From: Tetrahymena elliotti 4EA | Taxonomy: Eukaryota > Ciliophora > Oligohymenophorea > Hymenostomatida > Tetrahymenidae | Reading direction: 5' to 3' | DNA: 64,000 bases | Assembly (NCBI GenBank): GCA_000231825.2 | Contig: JH720308.1 | Location: 186,001 to 250,000 of the forward strand | Shown: in pieces, positions 63,334-64,000 of the stretch | How positions within the stretch are numbered: position 1 is the first letter of the stretch | Layout: the number at the start of each line of letters is the position of its first letter | Made by a program: the position numbers and the translations under genes | The notes under the pieces: generated by a model | The model's database searches: none | Told to the model about the DNA's origin: nothing | The model's input: only the letters and a program-made list of their open reading frames with translations

Positions 63334-64000
63334 TCATTTTCTTGAACTGAGATAGTTTAATGCGTAAGAGTTAGTTGCTAAAATATTTATATCTATCAAG
63401 CTCAGTAACTAGATAGTTTCATCCATTTACTTAAGAGTTGATTTATAAAATTTCATCCAGCCAAAGTAAAATACCAGTAATAAAGATACTATTTAAGTTA
63501 TAGCTAATATTATTTACAATCTCATACTAAAGTTTAAGTATTCAAGACCTTGGGAAGTTATAAATTCACTTAAAACTGATATGACAGCAATCATGACTTC
63601 AGTAAATTGAGATAGTTTTTTTATTTTAAATTAATTTTCCCATCAATAAGAAAATCTAGTCTTTAGCTTTTATTAGGGATGCTTGTAATTTAGAAAACAT
63701 CTTTAAATAAATCCAAAAAATATTTACTTGATGCAAAAAATCCTTTTTTAAGAATTCTGTTTTACAACTTGCTTTTAGGATAGTTCATTAAAATCATATG
63801 CAAAATTTTTCATTTGATCTATTTTTGATTTAAAAATATCACAAACATTTCCTTTTAATGTTGGATAAAAAAAGTTTTAATATTCTTTATTATTGTACCT
63901 ATCTCTTTTTTACTTTACTAACAGGAGATAAAATAATTCACAAGAATGGAAATAAATTAAGAACAGTGAAAGAATCTCTTTTCTATTAAATATCATAAAA
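63334..64000 (-). CDS. 3' part of a membrane protein gene (runs off the window)
   Basis: The terminal exon at about 63630-63334 reads FTEVMIAVISVLSEFIT, then a hydrophobic helix (LQIILAITQIVSLLLVFYF) and a polar tail DETIQLLSLIDINILATNSYALN ending LSSRK and TGA 63334-63336. Upstream open segments (GNVCDIFKSKIDQMKNFAYD) continue to the window edge, probably joined by short introns that I could not place with certainty; one GT..AG candidate is about 63700-63726. The TM helix followed by a helical 'LLSLID' tail recalls large ciliate sensory or PAS-type membrane proteins, but with only the end visible I cannot assign a family. Confidence 0.55.

Noticed and set aside
1..64000. Widespread 'broken' genes with many TAA/TAG codons, as if pseudogenes
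   Set aside because: Homology continues through each TAA/TAG and they fall at Gln positions; this is ciliate code use.
1..64000. CRISPR arrays, insertion sequences, telomere repeats
   Set aside because: No regularly spaced short repeats with unique spacers, no transposase-like product, and no run of G4T2-type telomere repeat was seen.

Overview
The window is nuclear DNA from a ciliate that reads TAA and TAG as glutamine and uses only TGA as stop. Every confident gene has many in-frame TAA/TAG codons at glutamine-like positions and ends in TGA. Base composition is very A+T rich, introns are short GT..AG introns (about 26 to 285 bases where resolved), genes are single-copy and spaced by AT-rich DNA. 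This fits a Tetrahymena-like oligohymenophorean macronuclear chromosome. With the standard code nearly every gene looks shattered; that is a code effect, not decay. No telomere, rRNA, tRNA, transposon or CRISPR array was seen.

Layout. 0.3-2.7 kb (-): conserved-looking coiled-coil protein of unknown function. 3.7-6.9 kb (-): CFAP69-like ciliary protein. 8.1-9.6 kb (+): divergent SLC22-like MFS transporter. 10.0-11.9 kb (+): B-box zinc-finger protein with a PARP/ART-like domain. 13.8-15.7 kb (-): acidic, Ser/Asn/Gln-rich protein. 18.8-21.7 kb (-): M1 zinc aminopeptidase. 22.5-26.3 kb (+): Twinkle-type mitochondrial primase-helicase with a long extra tail. 27.3-28.7 kb (-): NRAMP metal transporter. 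30.9-34.0 kb (-): pseudokinase-MORN fusion. 35.6-36.2 kb (-): small putatively acylated protein. 37.6-38.1 kb (+): weak orphan ORF. 38.6-41.4 kb (-): two neighbouring paralogues sharing a C-terminal module I do not recognise. 42.1-42.6 kb (+): putative mitochondrial protein. 43.3-44.1 kb (+): monothiol glutaredoxin. 44.7-46.4 kb (+): protein with two degenerate cyclic-nucleotide-binding domains. 47.0-53.2 kb (+): two consecutive pseudokinase/propeller-like proteins. 53.9-55.8 kb (-): sugar-type MFS transporter. 56.2-58.4 kb (+): mitochondrial-type methionyl-tRNA synthetase. 59.2-62.6 kb (-): ubiquitin-like/ankyrin/PH/AGC-kinase fusion. 63.3-64.0 kb (-): 3' end of a membrane protein running off the window.

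How the genes relate. There are no operons. Themes recur: organelle proteins (primase-helicase, glutaredoxin, MetRS, a presequence-bearing unknown), membrane transport (two MFS, one NRAMP), and signalling (one intact AGC kinase, three catalytically altered kinase-like proteins, degenerate cyclic-nucleotide domains). The most unusual content is the set of kinase-like fusions, the paralogue pair at 38.6-41.4 kb and the PARP-like/B-box fusion. All functional statements are inferred from reading the translated sequence by eye; no database search was run.
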